The notes under the pieces are model-generated. The model saw nothing but the letters and a program-made list of their open reading frames with translations, ran no database searches and had not been told where the DNA came from. From the NCBI GenBank assembly GCA_964394395.1, contig CAYMWV010000040.1:1-22458 (forward strand): 22,458 nt of DNA. Direction: 5' to 3'. Numbering within the stretch: position 1 is the first letter of the stretch; each line of letters starts with the position of its first letter. Position numbers and translations under genes: made by a program. The DNA comes from Sediminispirochaeta sp964394395 (lineage in GTDB: Bacteria > Spirochaetota > Spirochaetia > DSM-16054 > Sediminispirochaetaceae). Positions 8,273-16,416 of the stretch are shown here, piece by piece.

Positions 8273-9727
8273 CTAATTCCTCCGCCGTTCTTTTAGATCA
8301 ATCCGCAGGGGAACCCGTTGAAAACCGAGTTCCTTCCTGATGTTATTGGTCAAATAGCTGACATAAGCGACGGGAAAACCGCTTTTTCGGTTCACAAAGA
8401 GGAGAAACCGGGGAGGTTCGATCCCCACCTGGGTTCCGTAGAGAACCTTGTAGTGTCCCCGCTTCCCCCGGGGTGGCTGGTATCGTTCTCCCCACTCCTT
8501 CAGCTTAGCGTTGAAGGCGCCGGTATCCACCCTCCGGCGCAGCTGCCGGTATACGGCGAAAACGGTACTGATAAGCTTCTCCAGCCCCTCACCTGTCTTT
8601 GCCGAGATGGGGATCAGGGGAGCAAAATCAAGAACCGGAAAAAGGAAGCGAACCCGGTCTTCGATGGCCTGCATCATATTGGGCATCTCTTTAACCATGT
8701 CCCACTTGTTGAGAACCAGCAGCACCCCTTTCCCCCGTTTGATAATCTGACTGGTAATCTTTTTATCCTGGTCGCTAAGCCCCTCCTGGGCGTCAATCAT
8801 CAAGAGGACCAGATCGGCCTCTTCAATGGCAGAAAAGGCACGGTTTACCGAATAGTATTCAATATTTTCCCCCACCTTTTTTTTCCGCCGGATACCGGCG
8901 GTATCAAGGATGGTGTAGTGCGTATCTTTCCAGCTGAAACTGCTCTCGATCACGTCCCGGGTGGTCCCGGGGATATCCGAGACAATGGAGACATCCCTCC
9001 CGATAAGGTGGTTTGTAAGGGTTGATTTTCCCGTGTTGGGCTTTCCAAGCACCGCCAGGCGGATAGGGACATCCTCAGACTCTCCCTGGCTATAGGCTGC
9101 AGATCGTTCAAAGGCCCCCGATTCTTCCAGCCTGGCCATCAAAGCCTCTTCTAAAAGATCTATGCCGATACCGTGAGCAGCAGAGATAGGAATGGGCTCT
9201 CCAAGACCGAGGGAGTAGTAATCCCACACATCCTGTTCCCGCTTCGGGTTGTCCACCTTGTTTACCAGAAGGAGGAGCTTATCCGAATAGGGCCGGAGCA
9301 GTTCAATGAAGGTTTCATCCTCCGGAGTAAGATCGGTTACATCGGTGATTAACAGGATCGCCTCAGCCCGCTCAAGGTAGGAGATGCTCTTACTGCTGAC
9401 CAGTTCATCCATGGAGTCCCCGCCAGCCTTAAAGCCTCCGGTATCTACCAGAAGGAGCCGTTGTCCGTCAATCTGCCACTCATGCTCCACCGGATCCCGG
9501 GTTACCCCCGGGGTGGGGTCGGTAATCGAACGGCGTTTGCGGATTAGGCGGTTAAAGAGGGTCGATTTTCCCACATTGGGCCTGCCCACCACCGCAATAA
9601 GGGGTAGATAGAGGGTATCCTCGCCGGCCCCTCCGGTCACACTTTCCGGTAGATCATCCTGGGGATCATCCTGGAGATCACCCTGAAGCTTCTTCTTTTC
9701 AGGTAACTGCGAGGTCGAAGCGCTCAT
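8273..9727 (-). CDS. der: Ribosome-assembly GTPase Der (EngA)
   Basis: Der is an essential double GTPase acting in maturation of the 50S subunit. Two G domains are visible: GRPNVGKS at 48-55, DTGG at 95-98 and NKVD at 156-159, then GKPNTGKST from 228, DTAG at 275-278 and NKWD at 340-343. A KH-like C-terminal domain follows and ends in a basic tail. The length of 484 exceeds the usual 435-490 core because about 40 extra residues precede the first G domain, part of them encoded by a 12-bp tandem repeat. The ATG at 9727 has AGGAG eight bases upstream inside ptsI, and the two genes overlap by 29 bp, supporting this start and translational coupling. Confidence 0.96.
   Translation of the reverse strand: MSASTSQLPEKKKLQGDLQDDPQDDLPESVTGGAGEDTLYLPLIAVVGRPNVGKSTLFNRLIRKRRSITDPTPGVTRDPVEHEWQIDGQRLLLVDTGGFKAGGDSMDELVSSKSISYLERAEAILLITDVTDLTPEDETFIELLRPYSDKLLLLVNKVDNPKREQDVWDYYSLGLGEPIPISAAHGIGIDLLEEALMARLEESGAFERSAAYSQGESEDVPIRLAVLGKPNTGKSTLTNHLIGRDVSIVSDIPGTTRDVIESSFSWKDTHYTILDTAGIRRKKKVGENIEYYSVNRAFSAIEEADLVLLMIDAQEGLSDQDKKITSQIIKRGKGVLLVLNKWDMVKEMPNMMQAIEDRVRFLFPVLDFAPLIPISAKTGEGLEKLISTVFAVYRQLRRRVDTGAFNAKLKEWGERYQPPRGKRGHYKVLYGTQVGIEPPRFLLFVNRKSGFPVAYVSYLTNNIRKELGFQRVPLRIDLKERRRN
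9652..9687 (+). repeat. Three in-frame 12-bp tandem repeats in the Der N-terminal extension
   Basis: The units GATCATCCTGGG, GATCATCCTGGA and GATCACCCTGAA are consecutive. On the minus strand they encode the run LQGDLQDDPQDD (residues 14-25) of Der, ahead of the conserved first G domain. Confidence 0.85.
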
Positions 9728-11444
9728 TCATCCAACTCCTGACATAATTGTCGATTTCACGGAATGATTTCATCTCCATGATGGTGCCGACCAGCTCTTC
9801 CGCCTCACTCATGGAGACCGAGCGGATGATTTTCTTCACCTCCGGGATTCCGAAGGAGCTCATGCTATAGATATCCAGACCCAGTCCAAGGAGTATCACC
9901 GTTGCATAGGGATCACCGGCCACCTCTCCGCACATGGCCACGGGAATCCCCGCCTCGTGAGCATCATCTATTACCCGTTTCAGGAGCCGCAGAACCCCGG
10001 GGTGGAAGGGCTCATAGAGGTAGGCGATTTTCTCGTTGCCCCGGTCGACTGCTATAGTATACTGGATAAGATCGTTTGTACCAATAGAGAAGAAATCAAC
10101 CTTTCGTGCCAGAATATCCGCAGTGAGGGCCGCAGAGGGCACTTCAATCATGATCCCCACAGGGATATCTTCCGTAAAAGGAATCTCCTCCCGGCGCATC
10201 TCCTCCTTGCACTCCTCAAAAAACTGGATTACCTCTTCCAGCTCCTCCACACCGCTGATCATGGGAAACATGATCCTCAGGTCCCCATGAACCGAAGCTC
10301 GAAGAAGAGCCCGAAGCTGAACTTTAAAGAGATCTCTCCGGCTGAGGCAGAAACGGACAGCCCGCCACCCCAAAATGGGATTTTTCTCATCCAGTCCCTC
10401 AATACCGGGAATAACCTTATCTCCCCCCACATCGAGGGTTCTGATTGTCACCCCGCCCTTACCGGACATCCCCTCAAGCACCTTTGAATAGGCGCGGTAC
10501 TGGTTCTCTTCGGAGGAGAAACCGCCGGGTTGAAGAAAGAGAAACTCCGAGCGGTAAAGGCCAATCCCCTCAGCTCCGTGACTGATAGCCGATTCGGTCT
10601 CTTCCGGTACCTCGATATTGGCTCGGAGGCTGATGGTTTTTCCATCCCGGGTCTCCGCAGGCAGTTCGTTAAGCGTAAGCAGCTCAACCTCCCGGCGCTG
10701 CCACTCCTTCATCTTCTTCTCGTAGATTGCCCTGCTTTTTTCGTCGGGCTGCAGAATGACCGTACCGGAATTCCCGTCGATAATGATCGCATTTCCGGTT
10801 TTTGCGTGGGAGGTTATATCACTAAGACCCAAAACGGCGGGAATCTCAAAGGAGCGGGCCAGAATCGCAGTGTGACTGGTTTTCCCCCCCGCATCCATGG
10901 CGATACCGAGAACAGAGTTTTTATTCATTGAGAGGGTGTCTGAAGGAAGGAGGTTATGGGTTACCACAATTACCTCCTCCTCAATATCCGATAAACTGAT
11001 CCTGTCCCGATAGAGGAGGTGATTGTATACCCGCTTGGCTACATCGTGAATATCTACCGTCCGCTCCCGGAGGTAGGGGTCCTGGCTAGCTTCCAGAGTC
11101 TTAACAAGCTCTTTGATAGTAGCATAGAGAACCCACTCCACATTGAGCTTCTGGTCCCGAACGTTTTGCTCTATGTTTCTGGTAAACTCCGGATCGCTGA
11201 GCATCATGATATGGGAATCGAGGAGTCGGCTTTCATCCTCCCCCATGGTGTTGCTGGTCCGTTCTTTCAGCTCCCGAATCTCATCCCCAGCCTTTTTTGA
11301 AGCCTCATGGAAACGCTCCAGTTCATCTTCCACCATATCAGGGGAGATGTCATATTTGGGAACCTGAATGGTATCTTCAAGATAGAGATAGACCACTCCT
11401 ACCACAATACCTGGACTTGCTGATATACCTTTGAACGTTTTCAT
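9699..11444 (-). CDS. ptsI: PTS enzyme I (phosphoenolpyruvate-protein phosphotransferase)
   Basis: This cytoplasmic enzyme passes phosphate from phosphoenolpyruvate to HPr. From ATG 11444 it has 581 residues, close to the family length. It shows the phosphohistidine site GGKTSHTAIL (His191), GIGLYRSEFLFL, DVGGDKVIPGI, FSIGTNDLIQYT and the catalytic Cys region PVAMCGEVAG (Cys505). Homologues usually begin FKGISASPGI, as here after three residues. An in-frame GTG at 11465 has a GGAAGG nearby, but a strong -10 element lies downstream of it, so ATG 11444 is preferred. No ptsH (HPr) or EII genes lie in the window, so it may serve a regulatory PTS or a distant one. It heads the nine-gene minus-strand unit. 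Confidence 0.95.
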   Translation of the reverse strand: MKTFKGISASPGIVVGVVYLYLEDTIQVPKYDISPDMVEDELERFHEASKKAGDEIRELKERTSNTMGEDESRLLDSHIMMLSDPEFTRNIEQNVRDQKLNVEWVLYATIKELVKTLEASQDPYLRERTVDIHDVAKRVYNHLLYRDRISLSDIEEEVIVVTHNLLPSDTLSMNKNSVLGIAMDAGGKTSHTAILARSFEIPAVLGLSDITSHAKTGNAIIIDGNSGTVILQPDEKSRAIYEKKMKEWQRREVELLTLNELPAETRDGKTISLRANIEVPEETESAISHGAEGIGLYRSEFLFLQPGGFSSEENQYRAYSKVLEGMSGKGGVTIRTLDVGGDKVIPGIEGLDEKNPILGWRAVRFCLSRRDLFKVQLRALLRASVHGDLRIMFPMISGVEELEEVIQFFEECKEEMRREEIPFTEDIPVGIMIEVPSAALTADILARKVDFFSIGTNDLIQYTIAVDRGNEKIAYLYEPFHPGVLRLLKRVIDDAHEAGIPVAMCGEVAGDPYATVILLGLGLDIYSMSSFGIPEVKKIIRSVSMSEAEELVGTIMEMKSFREIDNYVRSWMNERFDLAVT

Positions 11445-11461
11445 CCCAATAAAACTATACT
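11431..11461 (+). promoter_or_regulatory. Candidate divergent promoter for the GerMN-popT genes
   Basis: On the plus strand TTGAAC (11431-11436), a 19-bp spacer and TATACT (11456-11461) could drive the genes from 11516. Its -10 shares six bases with the opposing ptsI -10 (the shared core is ACTATACT, 11454-11461). The spacer is slightly long, so this is weaker than the ptsI promoter. Confidence 0.42.
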
Positions 11462-11483
11462 TCACTTATCCTTCCGGTGTCAA
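11454..11483 (-). promoter_or_regulatory. Sigma70-type promoter of the ptsI operon, near-leaderless start
   Basis: On the minus strand TTGACA (11483-11478) is followed by an 18-bp spacer and TATAGT (11459-11454). This is a perfect -35 and a one-mismatch -10. Transcription should begin about 7-10 bases on, at 11447-11444, where the ptsI ATG begins. No ribosome-binding sequence stands before that ATG, consistent with a leaderless mRNA. Confidence 0.72.
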
Positions 11484-11515
11484 ATAGGATCCAAACATGC
11501 CGATAATAGAGCAGT

Positions 11516-12325
11516 ATGGCACGCAAAAAACAGAGTTCCCTAGGTTGTCTCTTCTGGATAGCCCTTATATTGCTGGTTCTGGTTGTCTTTCTCTTCAGCC
11601 GGGAACGAATTAGTACCGTTCTGGAGAATACCGGCTTCGATTCGGTCTTGAACATCTTTAAGCAGGAAGAACAGAATCCGGAAGTTAAACGGATTGTCCC
11701 ATCAGAAGATACTCAAGAAGATAATCAACCGGAGAGGGAACTGGAAACAGAGCCGGAACAGAAGCCGGAAAAAGAGCCTCAGGAAATTTCGATTCAACCG
11801 GAAGCTGAGGAACCGGAAGGGGAAGAGAAGATTGAGCTCCCCGCTCTGGATAATCAAGAGGAGCAGGAAGAGGAGAAGGATACCCCCCTGGTAGATAAAA
11901 AACTGCGTACCTCGGTTCTCTATTTCGTCATAGTCGGAGACGCTGGGGCTATCAGCCTGCAGCATGTGGCAAGACCGGTCTATTACACTACAGCTCCCCT
12001 GACCAGAACCATGGAAGCTCTTCTGGAGGGCTTGAGCCCTGCAGAACTCAATAAGGGGATGATTTCCCTTATTCCCGATCAGAGCAGCATTCGTTCTGTG
12101 GCAGTCAAAGAGGGGGCCGCCCATATTGATTTTACCGAGGATTTCACCTTTAATGAGTTTGGTGCTGAAGGCGCTGATGCAGCCCTGAAACAGGTGGTAT
12201 ACACTGCCACAGAGTTCTCCAGTGTAGATTCGGTGATAGTTACCATTGAGGGTAAAAAGCGGAATTTTCTGGTAAGTGAGGGACTTCCCATCTCGGGAAA
12301 ACTGGATAGAAACTCCTTTGAATAG
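11516..12325 (+). CDS. Membrane-anchored GerMN-domain protein
   Basis: This 269-residue protein has a basic start (MARKKQ), one transmembrane segment (about 10-28), a highly acidic Glu/Pro-rich linker (about 50-125) and a C-terminal domain (about 131-265). That domain matches the GerMN pattern: LTRTMEALLEGLSPAE, then an AHIDFTEDF strand and a terminal SVDSVIVTIEGK strand. GerMN domains occur in sporulation protein GerM and in envelope lipoproteins, and are thought to act at the cell wall. Outside sporulating bacteria the job is unknown. The ribosome site is weak (TAGAG before ATG 11516). The popT-like gene follows after about 42 bp, probably in the same transcript. It diverges from ptsI across about 70 bp that hold both promoters. 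Confidence 0.8.
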   Translation: MARKKQSSLGCLFWIALILLVLVVFLFSRERISTVLENTGFDSVLNIFKQEEQNPEVKRIVPSEDTQEDNQPERELETEPEQKPEKEPQEISIQPEAEEPEGEEKIELPALDNQEEQEEEKDTPLVDKKLRTSVLYFVIVGDAGAISLQHVARPVYYTTAPLTRTMEALLEGLSPAELNKGMISLIPDQSSIRSVAVKEGAAHIDFTEDFTFNEFGAEGADAALKQVVYTATEFSSVDSVIVTIEGKKRNFLVSEGLPISGKLDRNSFE

Positions 12326-12337
12326 AAACTCCTTTGA
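12306..12337 (+). repeat. 16-bp direct tandem duplication across a stop codon
   Basis: ATAGAAACTCCTTTGA occurs twice in a row. The first copy ends in the last codon of the GerMN gene. The second begins at its stop (TAG at 12323-12325) and is followed by another in-register-looking GAGTAG. It looks like a slippage duplication that copied the gene's tail. Confidence 0.8.
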
Positions 12338-12367
12338 GTAGCAGGATGCTTAAAGAAAAAGCAGGAA

Positions 12368-13255
12368 ATGGCAGTGACAGAGGAAAACAAAGATAGCAAA
12401 ACCGGAGGCCGATTTCGGGTTCCCGTCGGCCTGGGACTGAAAGGGGCTGGAATTGGGATAGCCAATGTAATCCCCGGTGTCTCCGGGGGAACGATTGCCT
12501 TAATTATGGGGATCTACCATGAACTGGCCGAAGCTGTAGGGAATATCTTTACCGCCAGCTGGAAGAAGCGATGGGAGTACGCAAAACTGCTGATCCCCCT
12601 CTTTATCGGAGCCGGGATCTCCATCCTGCTCTTTGCCCGTCTGGTGGAATGGCTCTACCAGCGTTATCCGGAGCCCTTGGGCTTCTTTTTTCTCGGTTTA
12701 ATAGCCGCAAGCCTTCCCGCTCTGATGCAGGAGATGAAAAAGAAGCAGGAAAGCGTACAGCTTCCCCATTGGCTGCTTTTTTTTGCCGGTTTTTCTCTGA
12801 CCCTCGCTCTCGGGATTATGGACCGATATATGCCAAGGCCGGAGCTGGAAGTCGGGGTTCTGCCGGTTTTATCAAGCCTCTACGGCTTGAAGCTCTTTAT
12901 CAGTGGCCTTTTAGCCGCCTCCTCCATGGTTATACCGGGGATCTCCGGCTCCTTTGTGATGCTGCTGTTGGGGGAGTACTACCACATTCTCGGCTTTATC
13001 AATGCACTGGCAATAGCACCGTTACTGATCTTTGGAGTTGGCACGGCCGCAGGACTTGTAGCAGCCGCAAAGCTGATCGACCTTCTGCTTAAACGCTTCT
13101 TCAGGGGCACGATGATGGTGATTCTGGGGCTTGTACTTGCATCGCTCTACGTGGTTTGGCCCGGTCTGACCCTATCACCCCTTCCCCTCATCACCGATCT
13201 CTGTGCACTGGGGATAGGTGGATGGATCGTTCTGCAATTTGCAACAATTCGTTAA
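12368..13255 (+). CDS. popT: DUF368 family polyprenyl-phosphate transporter (PopT-like)
   Basis: This 295-residue multipass membrane protein has the two matching half-signatures of DUF368: NVIPGVSGGTIALIMGIY near residue 34 and MVIPGISGSFVMLLLGEY near 189. They form inverted repeats that meet in the membrane. Members have been shown to return undecaprenyl phosphate to the cytoplasmic face, recycling the lipid carrier for peptidoglycan and other surface polymers. About eight hydrophobic segments are visible. The ATG at 12368 lies only one base from AGGA (12363-12366). A GTG at 12374, two codons later, has better spacing (seven bases) and may be the true start. The stop codon is one base from the tlyA stop on the other strand, with no terminator between. 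Confidence 0.9.
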   Translation: MAVTEENKDSKTGGRFRVPVGLGLKGAGIGIANVIPGVSGGTIALIMGIYHELAEAVGNIFTASWKKRWEYAKLLIPLFIGAGISILLFARLVEWLYQRYPEPLGFFFLGLIAASLPALMQEMKKKQESVQLPHWLLFFAGFSLTLALGIMDRYMPRPELEVGVLPVLSSLYGLKLFISGLLAASSMVIPGISGSFVMLLLGEYYHILGFINALAIAPLLIFGVGTAAGLVAAAKLIDLLLKRFFRGTMMVILGLVLASLYVVWPGLTLSPLPLITDLCALGIGGWIVLQFATIR

Positions 13256-13256
13256 A

Positions 13257-14024
13257 TCACTCTTCCATACGATAGATCTTCAGAATGCTCTCCTGGTTCC
13301 CCTTCTTCTTCCCATGCACCGGGGAATCGACCCGTGCCTCTACCATAACACCCTCCTCCTTCAGGTCCCTTTCAAGGAGAGAGAAAATCTCTTCCCGCTG
13401 ATGGTCATCCGATACCAGGCCGGAAAAAGGGCTTCTCGACTCTCTCCATAAAGCCTTTCCCGACGTAAAAGTACCCGAATAGCCCTGCTCAAACTGGGGT
13501 TTGAAGAGAACAAGCCCCCACCCCTCGCTGGTGAGGGAAAGGAGCTTGGCAGCAGCCCGTCTGAGGGAGCGAAAGGAGAGATCTGCCACTGCGGCATGGG
13601 GCTGAGGCTCAAGGCGCCGAAGCTCCATCAGATTGGTCTTTTCATGAACCAGAACACGGGGATCTTCCCGAAGCCGATAGTGGAGCTGGTTGTATCCCAC
13701 ATCCACCGCATGTACCAGCCGGGCTCCTCTTGAGAGGAGGCAATCGGTAAAGCCCCCTGTGGAAGCTCCGGCATCGACAAACACCATACCGGAAATATCA
13801 AGACCAAAAGCCTGCAAAGCAGCATCAAGTTTCTCCCCTCCCCGGCTGACAAAACCACCATCGATAAGCTCAAGCGGCGAATCTGCCGGGATAAGCTCTT
13901 TGTGATCGGTGATGATCCCATCTCCAACCCGCACCTCACCACAGAGCACTTTGGCAAAGAGCTCTTCCCGGGGAATATCGGGGTAGCGTTGGTATAAAAG
14001 CTGTAGCAAAGGAAGCCGTTTCAT
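13257..14024 (-). CDS. tlyA: TlyA family rRNA 2'-O-methyltransferase / haemolysin
   Basis: This 255-residue protein has a short S4-like N-terminus (about 1-60), then a Rossmann methyltransferase fold. The signatures are FVSRGGEKLDAAL (Lys65), the SAM loop DAGASTGGFTDCLL (84-97), ADLSFRSL (Asp148) and LFKPQFEQG (Lys175), with Glu244 near the end. These fit the Lys-Asp-Lys-Glu set of 2'-O-methyltransferases. TlyA enzymes methylate rRNA cytidines and affect capreomycin sensitivity. Some, as in Brachyspira, were first named haemolysins. The gene follows ymdB after 16 bp, but no good ribosome site precedes ATG 14024, so expression may depend on coupling. It converges with the popT-like gene. Confidence 0.93.
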   Translation of the reverse strand: MKRLPLLQLLYQRYPDIPREELFAKVLCGEVRVGDGIITDHKELIPADSPLELIDGGFVSRGGEKLDAALQAFGLDISGMVFVDAGASTGGFTDCLLSRGARLVHAVDVGYNQLHYRLREDPRVLVHEKTNLMELRRLEPQPHAAVADLSFRSLRRAAAKLLSLTSEGWGLVLFKPQFEQGYSGTFTSGKALWRESRSPFSGLVSDDHQREEIFSLLERDLKEEGVMVEARVDSPVHGKKKGNQESILKIYRMEE

Positions 14025-14040
14025 AGGAGCTGGATCTAAG

Positions 14041-14838
14041 CTAAAGGAAGGATTGAATCATCAAGCGCTCGATTGTTAAGGTATGCCCACTTTCCCGGTC
14101 TATCTCCACCTTCACCCCCTGGATTGAGGCACTATTGTCAGCCACCTCCATTTTCAAGGGCATCTGGGTTTCTGAACGACGGAGGGATATATCAAGAGAG
14201 CAGCCAATAACACTTTCAGTCGGTCCGGTCATACCCAGATCAGTGATATAACCGGTTCCTCCGGGATAGATCCGCTCATCAGCAGTTTGCACATGGGTGT
14301 GGGTTCCACCAATGAATGTAACCTGTCCATCCAGGTAGGAAGCAAGAGCTTCCTTCTCATCCGGTGCCTCGGCATGAAAATCAACAAGGATGATCTTCGC
14401 CTTCTCCTTCAGTTTTCGTACCAGATCTGCAGCAGTTCTAAAAGGGCAGTCGAGACTCCCCATCCGTACCCTTCCCTGCAGGTTGATAACTCCAACAGCG
14501 GTACCTTTAACATCGACCACTACCGTACCGTGGCCGGCAACCCCTGGGGGATAGTTTGCGGGCCTGAGGATTCTCTCTTCGCTATCCAGATAGCCAAGAA
14601 CTTCCCGTTTCTGCCAGATATGGTTTCCAGTGGTGATAACATCGGCCCCGGAAGAAAAAAGCTGCCCGGCGATCTCCGGAGTAATCCCGAAACCGTCGGC
14701 AGCAGCATTCTCGCCGTTCACCACAACCATATCGGCCCGGTGCTCCTTCCGAAGCCCCTTCAGGCCGACAAAGAGGGCCCTGCATCCGGGCTGTCCAAAA
14801 ACATCACCCAAAAGCAGGACGGTAAATTTATCTGGCAT
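14041..14838 (-). CDS. ymdB: YmdB family metallophosphoesterase
   Basis: This 265-residue protein belongs to the TIGR00282/YmdB group of calcineurin-like phosphoesterases, which act on 2',3'-cyclic nucleotides and affect RNA turnover and cell fate in Bacillus. Metal and active-site residues are visible: LLGDVFG (Asp12), NGENAA (Asn41, Glu43), TGNH (Asn72, His73), DFHAEA (His155) and GGTHTHVQT (His180, His182). The start is the ATG at 14838, inside the last codons of rny (11-bp overlap). A TTG three codons upstream is possible but unneeded. Adjacency to rny is a common arrangement and supports a joint role in RNA decay. Confidence 0.95.
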   Translation of the reverse strand: MPDKFTVLLLGDVFGQPGCRALFVGLKGLRKEHRADMVVVNGENAAADGFGITPEIAGQLFSSGADVITTGNHIWQKREVLGYLDSEERILRPANYPPGVAGHGTVVVDVKGTAVGVINLQGRVRMGSLDCPFRTAADLVRKLKEKAKIILVDFHAEAPDEKEALASYLDGQVTFIGGTHTHVQTADERIYPGGTGYITDLGMTGPTESVIGCSLDISLRRSETQMPLKMEVADNSASIQGVKVEIDRESGHTLTIERLMIQSFL

Positions 14839-16357
14839 ACTCCACAACCCGTGTTTCCCGGATGATGGTCACCTTTATCCTTCCGGGATAGCGAAGCTCA
14901 GCCTCAATCTTCTTTGCAATATCCTTTGCCAATTCCCGGGCACCGGGGTCGTCCACCGTATCGTTGTTGACCATGATACGAAGCTCCCGGCCCGCCTGGA
15001 TGGCGTAAGCCTTCTCCACACCGTCAAAGCTCTCAGAGAGCTTCTCCAGGTTCTCAAGCCGCTTGATATAGTTGTTGATGGTCTCCCGCCGGGCCCCTGG
15101 CCTGGAAGCGGAGATAGCATCTGCCAACTGAACGATGACCGACTCAACACAGTTGGGTTCTACATCGTTGTGGTGACTGATAATGGAATTGACCACCCGG
15201 GGATCTTCACCCAGCTTACGGGCAAGTTCTGCACCCAGTTCGGCATGGTTTCCATCTCCGTCAGTTTCAATACCCTTTCCGATATCGTGCAGGAGTCCAC
15301 CCCGCTTGGCAATCTCCCGGTCAGCACCAATCTCTGCTGCAATCATCCCTGAGAGAACCGCCACTTCCCTGGCGTGCTTGAGCACATTCTGACCATAACT
15401 GGTCCGGAAGTGAAGCCGCCCAAGGGCCTTGATTGCTTCCTGATTAAGGTTATGAATTCCCAGGTCAAAGAACACCTTTTCACCCTCTTCAGTGATGATC
15501 TGGTTTATCTCTTTGGTGACCTTGTGGACAACCTCTTCGATACGGGCCGGATGGATTCTACCATCCTGGATCAGCCGCTCCAGAGAAACTTTGGCAATCT
15601 CTTTGCGGATTGGATCAAAGCAGGATATAACCACCGCTTCGGGGGTATCATCAATAATGATATCCACCCCGGTAAGGGTCTCCAGGGTTCTGATATTACG
15701 GCCCTCCCGGCCGATTATCCTCCCCTTCATCTCATCACTGGGCAGGCTCACCGAACTGACAGTAACATCATTACTTACATCGGTGGCCAGTCGTTGAATC
15801 GAGGTTATAATAATATCCCGAGCTTTTTTCTCCGCAGTCGCCTGGGCTTCCTGCTCAATCTTGTTGATAATAACCTGAGCGTCATGTTTTGCCTCGTTCT
15901 CCATGGACTGGATGATCAGCTCTTTAGCCTCATCCGTGGAGATTCCGGCAACCCGTTCCAACTCAGCTTTCCATTTCTCTTCCTGTTTTCCGAGTAACTC
16001 TTCCCGTTCCCTTAACGAACCATCCCGGTCTGAAAGCTGCTGCTTCTGGTTATCCAGATCAGTCTGCTTTTTTTCTAGATTTTCTTCCTTCTGTAACAGC
16101 CTTTTTTCAAAGCGCTGCAGTTCATTCCTTCTTTCGCGGAACTCACGCTCCTGCTGGTTTCTCTCCTGAAGTAGTTCATCCTTCGTTTCAAGAATCAGCT
16201 CCCGTCTTTTGGCTTCCGCCTCTTTGACGGCTTCCTGCTTTACTCGCTCAGCTTTCTGCTCCGAAGAGGAAAGCTGGAATCTGGCATACAGCCACCTAAT
16301 TGTCCAACCTAGAATCAAACCGGAGATGGGGAGAACGATCATCAATATGATAGTCAT
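14828..16357 (-). CDS. rny: Ribonuclease Y
   Basis: This 509-residue membrane-bound endoribonuclease starts mRNA decay. It has an N-terminal transmembrane helix (about 3-24), a long Glu/Lys/Arg-rich coiled coil (about 30-180), a KH RNA-binding domain with GRIIGREGRNIR (212-223), and an HD domain with GGLLHDIGKG (His357-Asp358) and SIISHHNDVEP. Length and order match the family (about 510-520). GGAGGAG lies four bases before ATG 16357. It has its own promoter at 16387-16415 and leads an operon with ymdB (11-bp overlap) and tlyA. Confidence 0.97.
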   Translation of the reverse strand: MTIILMIVLPISGLILGWTIRWLYARFQLSSSEQKAERVKQEAVKEAEAKRRELILETKDELLQERNQQEREFRERRNELQRFEKRLLQKEENLEKKQTDLDNQKQQLSDRDGSLREREELLGKQEEKWKAELERVAGISTDEAKELIIQSMENEAKHDAQVIINKIEQEAQATAEKKARDIIITSIQRLATDVSNDVTVSSVSLPSDEMKGRIIGREGRNIRTLETLTGVDIIIDDTPEAVVISCFDPIRKEIAKVSLERLIQDGRIHPARIEEVVHKVTKEINQIITEEGEKVFFDLGIHNLNQEAIKALGRLHFRTSYGQNVLKHAREVAVLSGMIAAEIGADREIAKRGGLLHDIGKGIETDGDGNHAELGAELARKLGEDPRVVNSIISHHNDVEPNCVESVIVQLADAISASRPGARRETINNYIKRLENLEKLSESFDGVEKAYAIQAGRELRIMVNNDTVDDPGARELAKDIAKKIEAELRYPGRIKVTIIRETRVVEYAR

Positions 16358-16386
16358 TAGACTCCTCCAGCTCCAGATTAACGATA

Positions 16387-16415
16387 ATCTTACGGAAACC
16401 TGAGGCCGATGTCAA
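16387..16415 (-). promoter_or_regulatory. Sigma70-type promoter of rny-ymdB-tlyA
   Basis: On the minus strand TTGACA (16415-16410), a 17-bp spacer and TAAGAT (16392-16387) precede rny. Transcription would start near 16380, giving a leader of about 23 bases that contains the GGAGGAG ribosome site. The -35 begins two bases after the stop codon of the upstream sensor gene. The -10 matches consensus at only four of six positions. Confidence 0.6.
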
Positions 16416-16416
16416 G

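Noticed and set aside
11465..11465. GTG at 11465 as the ptsI start
   Set aside because: It lies upstream of the predicted -10 and transcription start, and homologues begin near the ATG at 11444. It would stand only if a farther upstream promoter exists.
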